This document shows positions 12,339 to 23,451 of a stretch of DNA of 64,000 bases, in pieces (position 1 is the stretch's first letter; every line of letters begins with the position of its first letter). The DNA is taken from assembly GCA_037043455.1 (NCBI GenBank), contig JAWPHD010010343.1, positions 1 through 64,000 of the forward strand. Direction: 5' to 3'. The DNA comes from Cyrtodaria siliqua (Eukaryota; Mollusca; Bivalvia; Adapedonta; Hiatellidae). Position numbers and translations under genes: made by a program. The notes beneath the pieces are model-generated. The model was not told the origin of the DNA. It ran no database searches and was given only the letters and a program-made list of their open reading frames with translations.

Positions 12339-14290
12339 AACTTTAGTGTGATGTGATGGGTGTGGCAGAGTGTAATGTGATGTCAGTGGCAGAGTGTGAT
12401 GTGATGGGTGTGTGCAGTGTGATGTGATGGGTGTGGCAGTGAGATGGGATGGGTGTGGCATAGGGTGATGGGATGGGTGTGGCAGAGTGTGATGGGATGG
12501 GTGTGGCAGAGTGTGATGGGAGGGGTGTGGCAGAGTGTGATGGGATGGGTGTGGCAGAGTGTGATGGGATGGGTGTGGCAGAGTGTGATGGGATGGGTGT
12601 GGCAGAGTGTGATGGGATGGGTGTGGCAGAGTGTGATGGGATGGGTGTGGCAGAGTTTGATAGGATGGGTGTGGCAGAGTGTGGTGTGATGTGAATGGCA
12701 GTGTTGTATGTGATGGAAATGGCAGAGTGTGATGTGATGGGAATTGCAAAGTGTGATGTGATGGGAATGGCAGAGTGTGGTGTGATGGGAATGACAGTGT
12801 GTGGTGTGATGGGAATAGCAGTGTGTGATGTGATGTGGATGGTATAGTGTGATTTGATGGGAATAGCATAGTGTGATGGGATGGGAATGGCAAAGTGTGA
12901 TGCGATGGGAATGGCAGAGTGTGATGTGATGGGAATGGCAGAGTGTGATGGGATGGGAATGGCAAAGTGTGATGCGATGGGAATGGCAGAGTGTGATGTG
13001 ATGGGAATGGCAGAGTGTGATGTGATGGGAATGGCAGAGTGTGATGTGATGGGAATTGCAGAGTGTGATGTGATTGGAATGGCAAAGTGTGGTGTGATGG
13101 GAATGGAAGAGTGTGATGTGATGGGAATGGCAGAGTGTGGTGTGATGGGAATGGCAGTGTGTGGTGTGATGGAAATGGCAGAGTGTGATGTGATGGGAAT
13201 TGCAAAGTGTGATGTGATGGGAATGGCAGAGTGTGGTGTGATGGGAATGGCAGTGTGTGGTGTGATGGGAATAGCAGTGTGTGATGTGATGTGGATGGTA
13301 TAGTGTGATTTGATGGGAATGGCAAAGTGTGGTGTGATGGGAATGGAAGAGTGTGATGTGATGGGAATGGCAGAGTGTGGTGTGATGGGAATGGCAGTGT
13401 GTGGTGTGATGGAAATGGCAGAGTGTGATGTGATTGGAATTGCAAAGTGTGATGTGATGGGAATGGCAGAGTGTGGTGTGATGGGAATGGCAGTGTGTGG
13501 TGTGATGGAAATGGCAGAGTGTGATGTGATGGGAATTGCAAAGTGTGATGTGATGGGAATGGCAGTGTGTGGTGTGATGGGAATGACAGTGTGTGGTGTG
13601 ATGGGAATAGCAGTGTGTGATGTGATGTGGATGGTATAGTGTGATTTGATGGGAATAGCATAGTGTGATGGGATGGGAATGGCAAAGTGTGATGTGATGG
13701 GAATGGCAGAGTGGGATGTGATGGGAATGGCAGAGTGTGATGTGATGGGAATGGAATTGTGTGGTGTGATGGAAATGGCAGAGTGTGATGTGATAGGAAT
13801 AGCATAGTGTGATGGGATGGGAATGGCAAAGTGTGATCTGATGGGAATGGCAGAGTGTGATGTGATGGGAATGGCAGAGTGTGATGTGATGGGAATGGCA
13901 AAGGGTGATGTGATGTGAATGGCGAAGTGTGATGTGATGGGAATGGCAGAGTGTGGTCTGATGGAAATGGCAGAGTGTGATGTAATGGGAATTGCAAAGT
14001 GTGATGTGATGGGAATGGCAGAGTGTGGTGTGATGGGAATGGCAGTGTGTGATGTGATGGGAATAGCAGTGTGTGATGTGATGTGGATGGTATAGTGTGA
14101 TTTGATGGGAATAGCATAGTGTGATGGGATGGGAATGGCAAAGTGTGATGTGATGGGAATGGCAGAGTGTGATGTGATGGGAATGGCATAGTGTGATGTG
14201 ATGGGAATGGCATAGTGTGATGTGATGGGAATGGCAGACTGTTATGTGATGGGAATGGGAGTGTGTGATGCTGTGGTGAGTGGCAGAGCA
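12339..14290 (-). repeat. 24-bp satellite array, leftward, with higher-order periods (copy 2)
   Basis: About 80 units. The marker GGATGGTATAG gives phase points at 12841, 13297, 13633 and 14089, spaced 456, 336 and 456 bp, which are exactly 19, 14 and 19 units. The G-rich variant GATGGGATGGGTGTGG is confined to about 12440-12690, next to the 315-bp modules, as in copies 1 and 3. Confidence 0.95.
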
Positions 14291-14373
14291 TGCTGTGGTG
14301 AGGATGATTGAGCATAGTATGGTATGACAGATTGTGGTATCATGAGTATGATATTGTGTAAACTGATGAGTAT
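14291..14373. repeat. Remnant of dyad spacer (copy 2)
   Basis: Only the left edge of the spacer survives (GAGGATGATTGAGCATAG up to AAACTGATGAGTATC). The centre with AAAGCGCTTT and the whole right half are missing, so the two opposite arrays almost touch. Confidence 0.75.
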
Positions 14374-15905
14374 CATTCCCGTCACATCACACTCTGCCAT
14401 TCCCATCACACACACTGCCATTCCCATCAAATCACACTCTGCCATTCGCATCTCATCACACTTTGCCATTCCCATCACATCACACTGTACCGTCCCCATC
14501 ACATTACACTCTGACATTCCCAGCACATCAAACACTGTCATTCCCGTCACATCACAATCTGCCATTCTCTTCATATCACACTCTGCCATTCCCATCACAT
14601 CACACTCTACCATCCACATCTTATCACACTCTGACATTTCCATCACATCACACTCTGCCATTTCCATCACATCACACTCTGCCATTCCCATCACATCACA
14701 CTCTGCCATTCCCATCGCATTACACTCTGCCATTCCCATCACATCACGCTCTACCATCCGCATCATATCACACTCTGATATTTCCATCTCATCACACTCT
14801 GCCATTCCCATCACATCACACTCTGCCCTTCCCATCACATCACACTTTGCCATTCACATCACATCACACTCTGCCATTCCCATCACATCACACTCTTCCA
14901 TTCCCATCACACCACATTCTGCCATTCCCATCACACCACACACTGACATTCCCTTCACATCACACTCTGCCATTCCCATCCCATCACTACCTGCCACCCA
15001 CATCCCATCACACTCTGCCATTCCCATCATATCACACACTGTCATTCCCATCTCCACACACACTGTCATTCCCATCACATCACACTCTGCCATTCTCATC
15101 AGATCACACTCTGCCCTTCCCATCACATCACACTTTGCCATTCACATCACATCACACTCTGCCATTCCCATCACATCACACTCTTCTATTCCCATCACAC
15201 TACACTCTGCCATTCCCATCACACCACACACTGACATTCGCTTCACATCACACTCTGGCATTCCCATCCCATCACTCCCTGCCACCCACATCCCATCACA
15301 CTCTGACATTCCCATCAAATCACACACTGTCATTCCCATTACATCACACACTGTCATTCCCATCACATCACATTCTATCATTCCCATCACATCACACTCT
15401 TCCATTTTCATCACCTCACATTCAGCCATCGCCATCACATCACACACTGCCATTCCCATCACATCAAATTCTGTCATTCCCATCACATCAGATTCTGTCA
15501 TTACCATCATATTACACTCTGCCATTCCCATCACATCACACCCTGCCATTCCACATCACATCACACTGCCATTCCCATCAGATTACACCCTGCCATTCCC
15601 ATCACATCACACCCTGCCAATCACATCCCATCACACCCGCCATGCACATCACATCACACTATGCCATTCCATCACATCACACTGTGCCATTCCCATCACA
15701 TCACACTATGCCATTCCCATCAAATCACGCTCTGCCATTCCCATCACATCACACTCTGTTATTCCTATAACATCACACTGCCATTCCCACCACATCACAC
15801 TCTGCCATTCTCATCCCATCACACTCTGCCATTTCCATCACATCACACTCGGCCATCCCTATCACATCACACTCTGCAGTTCCCATCACATCAGACATTG
15901 TCACC
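14374..15905 (+). repeat. 24-bp satellite array, rightward (copy 2)
   Basis: About 63 units with core CACTCTGCCATTCCCATC. It carries two blocks with CACTACCTGCCACCCACATC-type units (about 14985 and 15270). It ends with the shared terminus GACATTGTCACCAACATTAC. Confidence 0.95.
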
Positions 15906-16432
15906 AACATTACATCTGATAACCTTCACCCCACATCGTCCTATCCCAAACAATGCCATTACAAATTAACATCCTTAATGATTGCCAATAGTACATTTCA
16001 TAACCATCACACTTACTTCGTTCAAGATAACCAAACATGCATTTCATCAAAGACTGTCAAAAGTACATTTAATAACCATCACCTTATGTCATCCAAGATG
16101 GCCATCAGGACATTTAATAGCCATCACCCCACTTAATCCAAGATTGCGAACTGTACATTTAATAGCCATCACCGGATGGTGTACAAGATCCACCACAGTA
16201 CATTGAAAAACCATAGCCGTATGTCCTCCAAGATTTCACCTTTAATTAATAACTATCATCCTATGTCATCCGAGATTGCCAACTGTACCTTTAATAACTG
16301 TCACCCTATGTCATCCAAGATCACCAACTGGACATTTAATAACCTATGTCATACAATATGACCTACAGTACATTAATAACCCTCACTTCACATTTTACGA
16401 GATCGCCATCAGTTCCTGAGTAACTGACGCCC
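15906..16432 (+). repeat. 45-bp satellite B-type block (interrupted by LTR element)
   Basis: Copy 2 counterpart of 5096-5615. It is cut at GAGTAACTGACGCCC by the LTR retrotransposon and resumes at 20546. Confidence 0.85.
16428..16432. repeat. Target site duplication CGCCC (left)
   Basis: CGCCC directly precedes the left LTR and is repeated at 20546-20550. The uninterrupted satellite has a single CGCCC in the same context at 5611-5615. Confidence 0.9.
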
Positions 16433-17979
16433 TGTCACAGGATGACCTTAGTGGTATGGCTAACTCAGGAAAGAATCAATGACGGTGAATGCATTTACAT
16501 AAATTTAATGCAACTTTTAAAATATGTTTAATATATATACAATTATCTAAAAAAACAAGCGAATACACAAATGAACTATGAAAAGAATGTTCTCCTGAAC
16601 GTTTAAGACGTTCTTAGTATTGTTATAAATACTGAATGTCTAAGACACTGAAGTGTTGTTAAAGCTATAACAATGTTGATCTAGCGCGATAACTGTGATG
16701 CGCGAGAGCTCATGAAGATGATGATGCGCGAATTCAATGGATGATTGTCATCAAATGCCTTCTGTAAGGGTTGATGACGCGATGCAATGATAGTTAATCT
16801 CCACTGAGATTGTGAATGATATTCCTCCAGTGAGGACTGGTAACGGGCCCACCTTGTGTCCCGGGGGTTATCGTTAGTAAAACCTGGCTGCGCAGGTACG
16901 GGGACCGTCTCCACCGCTTGTAACGTTATTCGTGGAAGCTTAGCTCCACTCCTGGATATCCAAACCTAGATGGCTTACTCCAACCCTGGATGGCTTATAT
17001 CCTGGATGGCTTAGGCTGTAATTATACATACGTTTTAGATGTCGGTTGACAAACATAACAATCTTGCATAATTACCATTACCCAAACAAATCATTATTCG
17101 ATCAATATATGTAAGCTGTACTAATGATGAGTAGCAATGTATACATATTCTACAACGCCATGTATACGCTATGTACGTCGCTGTTAATCAATGCCCCTAA
17201 TACATGTAATATAAACATGATCAAATTACTCATATATTACACTCACTGAGTTATGCATGCACGCATTTATTCTTGTCACTCATCTCATTGTTAACTAATG
17301 TTGACAATCGTGTATTACAATCACCGAGTTATACGCCAACGTTAACTAATGCACCTAATATCCACTGTTATCAAATTAATATTGTTTTACAATTAATGAT
17401 CAATTACAATAATTACATCTAATAAAGTAACTTCAAAATCATATGCTAGTCTAAAGTTATGTTTGAGAAACATCAATGCTAACCGGATGTCGTAACCGCC
17501 AAACAAGATGGCGCCGCCCACTGAATACAAATATACGATAAAAGTTTGATAAAACTACTAACCACATGTTGCCTGTGAAATTTGCCGTCCAATCTCTGTT
17601 CCAACAAAGTACTATCGATTATCCCGGCGATAGCTAGAAGACAATGGCATTTATAGCAAACATTACGCCCAAATCATTATTTGCCCCGTTCAGTCCGTGA
17701 CAAACGTGGCTAAATCTACAGTATTGAATCTACACGCGAGGCCCTTATACAATTTTGCCGTTTAAGGAAAATATACCTATACGTTTACATGCATTAGCAC
17801 AAAACTAAACTTATGACACGGCCTCTCTGGCGGCCACTTAAAATGTGCACGCTTTTACGTGTTACATGAATAGATCATGAATATTGTGAAATTGTTTCAA
17901 CTCGAACAATAGATTTTGGGTGTAACCGATACAAGAGCTATATGCGACCAGTACGCTCTACCCGTGACATTTTGTGACA
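16433..17979 (-). repeat. 3' LTR (left copy)
   Basis: 1547 bp, in element orientation starting TGTCACAAAATGTCACGGG and ending CATCCTGTGACA. It is preceded in element orientation by the polypurine tract. A 77-codon frame at 16681-16914 is shared with the other LTR and has no recognisable domain. Confidence 0.95.
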
Positions 17980-17994
17980 ACATCTCCCCACTTA
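17980..17994 (-). promoter_or_regulatory. Polypurine tract
   Basis: On the minus strand AAGTGGGGAGATGT ends directly at the start of the 3' LTR. This is the position and composition expected for the primer of plus-strand DNA synthesis in an LTR retrotransposon. Confidence 0.8.
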
Positions 17995-18317
17995 AAGAAA
18001 GTGCTACACTTTTAAAATTCAACAAAATGATAATTAATATTTACACGTTAAGAAACTATTAATTCTTCTGAGCAAATGAGCGACAAAACGTACAAGCTGA
18101 TCGCTCAATCGCTTGAGTATGTTAACTATTACTACTGAGGGATGCAACCTTCAGCCAGTACAACGACCGTCTTCCGGAAAACATCCACTGCAGTTATAAC
18201 CTAACTATAATATGTAATTACAATTTCAACACTATTCTACAATTGTACACTACCCTGTCGTAACATATACTACTATTGTACAATACGCTGCAATACACTA
18301 TTGTATTAAACCGGTCA
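17995..18317 (-). other. Internal 3' untranslated region of LTR element
   Basis: AT-rich sequence between the end of the pol remnant and the polypurine tract. No integrase zinc finger (HHCC) or DDE core is visible in any frame. Either the 3' part of pol was deleted, or integrase is normally encoded upstream of reverse transcriptase in this lineage. Confidence 0.6.
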
Positions 18318-18980
18318 TTATGTGCGGCGACTTAAATAGTCTGCCCCAATATTGTCCTTTCCACGGATTGCTTTAATTTTCATCCGGTAAGGCTGCAGAG
18401 TCAGTGCCCACCTCATTAACCTACTGTTAGCTACCTTAGCTTTATTCATATAAGCTAACGGTTGGTGGTCAGTCTCCAAGACAAATTCCTTACCAAAAAC
18501 ATATCGGTGGAATTTACTGACACCCCACACTACTGCAAGACACTCCCTTTCGATAACAGAGTAGTTACATTCCCGGGGCAATAGTTTCCGACTTGCGTAA
18601 GCCACGGGGAGACTACACCCATCTTGCTCTTGCAGTAGGACTGCACCCACCCCGATATCGGAGGCATCCGTTCTGAGGATAAACTCCTGGTCAAGTTCAG
18701 GTAATTTTAGTATTGGGGTTTTGACCAGACTCCCCTTTAAAGAGACAAAAGCTCGCTCCTGGCTTTCCCCCCAAGTTATCCTATTGGGTTGACCTTTCTT
18801 TGTCAAGTCTGACAAAGGTGCAGCTATAGCCGAAAAGTTTGGAATAAACTTCCTGTAAAAACCCGCCAACCCTAAAAATGACCTAACTTGTTTCTTTGTC
18901 TCGGGTCTTGGTGCTTCCTGAATTGCCTTAACCTTGTCGGGGTTGGGTTTCAATTTTTGGTCCCTCCCTGAGTTAGCCAT
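18318..18980 (-). pseudogene. pol: Ty3/gypsy pol remnant: RT tail plus RNase H
   Basis: An intact frame of about 220 codons from an ATG at 18980 that lies at the end of the primer binding site. After roughly 12 residues of unrelated start, it enters pol in the thumb/connection part of reverse transcriptase (KPNPDKVKAI, then FLGLAGFYRKFIPNF). It then runs through RNase H with the expected acidic residues in LRTDASD, IERECLAV, LETDHQPL and the closing GADYLSRR. The YxDD catalytic box of reverse transcriptase, protease, gag and integrase are missing. The family assignment rests on these motifs; the exact clade is not resolved. The frame stops three residues after YLSR, which is unusually early if an integrase once followed. 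Confidence 0.9.
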
Positions 18981-19035
18981 CCCACTTCTGACACCAGTTG
19001 TCACAGGATGACCTTAGTGGTATGGCTAACTCAGG
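18967..19035 (-). promoter_or_regulatory. 14-bp stem enclosing the primer binding site
   Basis: CCTGAGTTAGCCAT at 18967-18980 and ATGGCTAACTCAGG at 19022-19035 are perfect complements, with a 41-base loop that holds most of the primer binding site and the LTR junction. In the RNA this would be a U5-leader stem presenting the tRNA binding site, a known arrangement in retroviruses. Function here is inferred. Confidence 0.6.
18979..18996 (-). promoter_or_regulatory. Primer binding site, tRNA-Leu type
   Basis: On the minus strand TGGTGTCAGAAGTGGGAT lies 2 bp inside the 5' LTR. From memory of animal tRNA-Leu(CAA), its 3' end with CCA is complementary over all 18 bases. This fixes the element's direction. 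Confidence 0.8.
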
Positions 19036-20545
19036 AAAGAATCAATGACGGTGAATGCATTTACATAAATTTAATGCAACTTTTAAAATATGTTTAATAT
19101 ATATACAATTATCTAAAAAAACAAGCGAATACACAAATGAACTATGAAAAGAATGTTCTCCTGAACGTTTAAGACGTTCTTAGTATTGTTATAAATACTG
19201 AATGTCTAAGACACTGAAGTGTTGTTAAAGCTATAACAATGTTGATCTAGCGCGATAACGGTGATGCGCGAGAGCTCATGAAGATGATGATGCGCGAATT
19301 CAATGGATGATTGTCATCAAATGCCTTCTGTAAGGGTTGATGACGCGATGCAATGATAGTTAATCTCCACTGAGATTGTGAATGATATTCCTCCAGTGAG
19401 GACTGGTAACGGGCCCACCTTGTGTCCCGGGGGTTATCGTTAGTAAAACCTGGCTGCGCAGGTACGGGGACCGTCTCCACCGCTTGTAACGTTATTCGTG
19501 GAAGCTTAGCTCCACTCCTGGATATCCAAACCTAGATGGCTTACTCCAACCCTGGATGGCTTATATCCTGGATGGCTTAGGCTGTAATTATACATACGTT
19601 TTAGATGTCGGTTGACAAACATAACAATCTTGCATAATTACCATTACCCAAACAAATCATTATTCGATCAATATATGTAAGCTGTACTAATGATGAGTAG
19701 CAATGTATACATATTCTACAACGCCATGTATACGCTATGTACGTCGCTGTTAATCAATGCCCCTAATACATGTAATATAAACATGATCAAATTACTCATA
19801 TATTACACTCACTGAGTTATGCATGCACGCATTTATTCTTGTCACTCATCTCATTGTTAACTAATGTTGACAATCGTGTATTACAATCACCGAGTTATAC
19901 GCCAACGTTAACTAATGCACCTAATATCCACTGTTATCAAATTAATATTGTTTTACAATTAATGATCAATTACAATAATTACATCTAATAAAGTAACTTC
20001 AAAATCATATGCTAGTCTAAAGTTATGTTTGAGAAACATCAATGCTAACCGGATGTCGTAACCGCCAAACAAGATGGCGCCGCCCACTGAATACAAATAT
20101 ACGATAAAAGTTTGATAAAACTACTAACCACATGTTGCCTGTGAAATTTGCCGTCCAATCTCTGTTCCAACAAAGTACTATCGATTATCCCGGCGATAGC
20201 TAGAAGACAATGGCATTTATAGCAAACATTACGCCCAAATCATTATTTGCCCCGTTCAGTCCGTGACAAACGTGGCTAAATCTACAGTATTGAATCTACA
20301 CGCGAGGCCCTTATACAATTTTGCCGTTTAAGGAAAATATACCTATACGTTTACATGCATTAGCACAAAACTAAACTTATGACACGGCCTCTCTGGCGGC
20401 CACTTAAAATGTGCACGCTTTTACGTGTTACATGAATAGATCATGAATATTGTGAAATTGTTTCAACTCGAACAATAGATTTTGGGTGTAACCGATACAA
20501 GAGCTATATGCGACCAGTACGCTCTACCCGTGACATTTTGTGACA
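18999..20545 (-). repeat. 5' LTR (right copy)
   Basis: 1547 bp, offset exactly 2566 bp from the left copy over its whole length. The only difference noticed is G at 19260 versus T at 16694. Confidence 0.95.
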
Positions 20546-20550
20546 CGCCC
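20546..20550. repeat. Target site duplication CGCCC (right)
   Basis: Second copy of the 5-bp duplication. It is followed by TATGTCATTCAGTATGGCC, which continues the interrupted satellite unit. Confidence 0.9.
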
Positions 20551-21555
20551 TATGTCATTCAGTATGGCCAACGTTACATCACCCCACATCCTCAAAGATT
20601 GCCGGCTGTACCTTTAATGACCATCACCCCACATCGTCTAAGATCGCCAACATAACCTTTAATTACCACCATCCCAGGTCCGCCAAAACGGACAACAGTA
20701 CCTTTAATTACCAAAATCCCAGGTCATCCAAAATGGACACCATCATTACCTTTAATTACCACCATCCCAGGTCTTCCAAAATGGACAACATTGTAACCTT
20801 TAATTACCACCATCCCAGGTCCTCCAAAATGGATAATATTACTTTTTATTACCGCCATCCCAGGTCCTCCAAAATGGAAAACATTACCTTTAATAACCAC
20901 TATCCCAGGTCCTCCAAAATGGACAACATTACCTTTAATTGCCACCATCCCAGGTCCTCCAAAATGGACAACATTACCTTTAATTACCACCATCCCAGGT
21001 CCTCCAAAATGGACAACATTACCTTTAATTACCACCATCCCGGGTCCTCCAAAATGGACAACATTACTTTTAATTACCACCATCCCAGGTCCTCCAAAAT
21101 GGACAACATTATGTTTAATTACCGTCACCCCACATTCTCCAAAATGGACAACATTACCTTTAATTACCGTCATCCCAGGTCTTCCAAAATGGACAAAATT
21201 ACCTTTAATTACCACCATCCCAGGTCTTCCAATATGGACAACATTATGTTTAAAAACCGTCACCCCACATTCTCCAAAATGGACAACATTACCTTTAATT
21301 ACCACCATCCAAGGTCCTCCAAAATGGACAACATTACCTTTAATTACCACCATCCCAGGTCCTCCAAAATGGACAACATTACCTTTAATTACCACCATCC
21401 CAGGTCCTCCAATATGGGCAACATTATGTTTAATTACCGCCACCCCACATTCTCCAAAATGGACAACATTACCTTTAATTACCACCATCCCAGGTCCTCC
21501 AAAATGGACAACATTACCTTTAATTACCACCATCCCATGTCCTTCAAAATGGACA
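20551..21555 (+). repeat. 45-bp satellite, A-type array (copy 2, short)
   Basis: About 90 bp of B-type sequence followed by some 20 A-type units with core CCAAAATGGACAACATTACC. Compared with copy 1 (about 4.4 kb of A-type) this array is only about 0.9 kb. It ends abruptly at TCAAAATGGACATAATGAG, fused straight to the 150-bp linker without the usual B-type edge. Confidence 0.95.
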
Positions 21556-21860
21556 TAATGAGATATTAGAATGAAACTTGCTGTGTCGGTAGCTGATACC
21601 AAACAGAAGTTTGGGATGGCATTTGGGGTGGCTGGGGTCAAAATCAAGGTCAATGTTACTAAAAAATAGAAAAACATTTTCTGCTCAATAACTTTAATGA
21701 GATATTGGAACAAACCTTGCTATGTAGGTACCTTATATGTAAAGGAAGCTTAGGATTGTATTTGGGGTCACTGAGGTCAAGTTCAGGGTCACTGCTACTA
21801 AAAATACGAAAATGTTTTCTGCTCTGAAAACCCGGTTTTCGTGGAATTTCCATGTTTTTT
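21556..21860 (+). repeat. Linker of ~150-bp modules, copy 3 (truncated)
   Basis: Starts in the middle of the linker (AATGAGATATTAGAATGAAAC) compared with 11456. The join to the preceding A-type array is therefore a deletion or recombination breakpoint. Confidence 0.75.
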
Positions 21861-22727
21861 TAGCTCTACTTCGATCTACTAGCCGCTTAAGCGATCATTC
21901 TTCTTCCATCGTCCGTCCGTCCGTCCGTCTGTCTGTTAGCAATTTTATAAAATCGACATCTTCTCTGAAACAGCCTGAAATATTTTGATGAAACTTAAAC
22001 ACAATGATATTTGGGATAGTCCCTCTCAGATTTGTGGTTTTCACGGCCTCCAGTCATCCAAGATGGCCGCCATAGCTAAAAAGAGGGTCAAATTTAAGGA
22101 AATTTCAAACGACATATTCCTTGGGTTGGCATCTATCAAGTTTATGTTTTTCGTTATCGTCGAATAATCAAAATGGCCGCCACGGCGACTCAAAGTTTAT
22201 ATAGGAAAAGGTTAAAAATGACATCTTCTCTGAAACTGTCTGAAAGATTTTGATGAAACTTGAGCACATTGATCTTTTGGTTAGTCCCCCTAAGATTTGC
22301 GTTTTTGGGGCCTCCAGTCATCCATGATGGCCACCATGGCTAAACTTAGGTCAAATTTAAGGACATTTATCAAACGACATATTACCACTTATTCCATTCT
22401 AGTTAAATATCAAATATACATTTTCCTTGGGTTGGCCTCAGATTTGTGTTTATAGCACCTGCCAGCTGTCCAAGATGGCCACCATGGCTAAAACTAAGTA
22501 AAATTTAAGGAAATTTATGCAATATCTCCTTCGAAACCACTTAATCCATTCCAGTGAAATATCATATACATGTTCCTTGGGTTGGCCTCTATCAAATTTG
22601 TGTTTTTCGTTATCATCGAATAATAAAAATGGTTGCCATGTTGAACCAAGCTTTACATAGTTATATAGGAAAAGGTTAAATATGAAATCTTCTCTGAAAA
22701 CTTTTGAAGGATTTCGTTGAAACTTTA
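21861..22727 (+). repeat. ~315-bp modules, copy 3
   Basis: About two and a half modules with CCAAGATGGCCGCCAT and CCAAGATGGCCACCAT boxes. It ends with the same junction into the 24-bp array as copies 1 and 2 (GAAACTTTAGTGTGATGTG). Confidence 0.75.
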
Positions 22728-22754
22728 GTGTGATGTGATGGGTGTGGCAGAGTG
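22728..22754 (-). repeat. First unit of 24-bp array before transposon insertion
   Basis: One unit of the leftward 24-bp array. Its last five bases, GAGTG (22750-22754), are repeated after the inserted element. Confidence 0.8.
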
Positions 22755-22869
22755 CAGTGATTTTTTTACAATTTCACTTGTACGAGTCCTAGGACTCGCT
22801 GGGCCAAAAATCTATGAGTCCCAAAACTAAAGGAGTGAGTCCCAGGTTTGTGGTATCGTCATACCCAAG

Positions 22870-23046
22870 CTAACTGAACAATTTCTCCCAACAACTGTTG
22901 TATTTGCGGATTTTGGTAGGTGGTTCAATTGCCGTAGATATACTGGCTGTTTGAGCGTCATTATTGGAGGATGTACTGGCCTTTTGAATGAAACTCGAGA
23001 GTGTTTGTTGCTTTGAGTCATTGCTTAGTTTTCTCTTTGGCCCCAT
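22870..23046 (-). pseudogene. N-terminal fragment of a hAT/zinc-finger transposase-like protein
   Basis: A 58-codon frame from ATG at 23046 with the start MGPKRKLSND, a Ser/Thr/Gln-rich stretch, then KIRKYNSCWEKLFS before a TAG at 22870. The frame continues after the stop with LGYDDTTNLGL. Basic start, then a WEK-F-(W)-L-YD pattern resembles the beginning of the zinc-finger region of hAT-derived proteins, with the tryptophan codon position now a stop. No catalytic domain remains. Assignment is tentative. Confidence 0.4.
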
Positions 23047-23216
23047 TTTGCAGACGATGCATCGCCAACTGGTGGAATGTTTACTTCCGCACCGTTTCGT
23101 GTTTTACCTCACGGCCGATTCCATTGGCTAATCGTATGACCATTATCCAATAATAATCGACGTTACAAAATTACGCGGAACGGTGCGAGGGTAAACTTAA
23201 CCCTCATCAAATAGTC

Positions 23217-23326
23217 AAATATGGCGGTAGACGCGGAGAAAAAAGCGACGGATTGAATTCTTACAGGGGAAATATGGCGGTAGACGCGGAGAAAAACGCG
23301 ACGGATTGAATTCTTACAGGGGAAAT
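23217..23326 (+). repeat. 54-bp direct duplication inside the hAT-like element
   Basis: Two adjacent copies of a segment beginning AAATATGGCGGTAGACGCGG and ending TTCTTACAGGGG, differing at about one base (AAAAAAGCG versus AAAAACGCG). Confidence 0.85.
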
Positions 23327-23451
23327 ATGAATAACGGAACTCTTTACTTGCAATTTATGTGCGTCCCGAGAACGCACATGTTCTCACAATTTGCGTCTAC
23401 GGAAATATTTGTGCGTCCTGGACGCAGGACGCAGAGGTAAAAAAATCACTG

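Larger units (their letters stand above)
16433..20545 (-). mobile_element. Internally deleted Ty3/gypsy LTR retrotransposon
   Basis: A 4113-bp element with two 1547-bp LTRs (16433-17979 and 18999-20545), 1019 bp of internal DNA, a 5-bp target duplication, a primer binding site and a polypurine tract. All are consistent with transcription on the minus strand. LTR ends are the inverted heptamers TGTCACA and TGTGACA. Reading both LTRs against each other I noticed one difference (T at 16694, G at 19260), so insertion is recent. gag, protease, most of the reverse transcriptase and any integrase are absent, so the copy cannot move without help from a complete relative. Confidence 0.95.
22755..23451 (-). 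mobile_element. Non-autonomous hAT-like DNA transposon in the 24-bp array
   Basis: A 697-bp insertion with perfect 15-bp terminal inverted repeats (CAGTGATTTTTTTAC at 22755-22769, its complement at 23437-23451) flanked by GAGTG on both sides. The undisturbed array in copy 1 reads GCAGAGTGTAATGTGATG, which matches the joined flanks. The CAGTG end and the coding remnant inside suggest hAT, but hAT normally duplicates 8 bp and I can see only 5. It also holds a hairpin (ATGTGCGT with ACGCACAT, 23358-23380) and a 54-bp direct duplication. Confidence 0.75.

Noticed and set aside
1926..16432. CRISPR-like regular repeats
   Set aside because: Units abut directly with no unique spacers, and the surroundings are eukaryotic.
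16681..16914. 77-codon frame present in both LTRs (also 19247-19480)
   Set aside because: Inside the LTR, no recognisable domain. Its duplication merely reflects the two LTRs.
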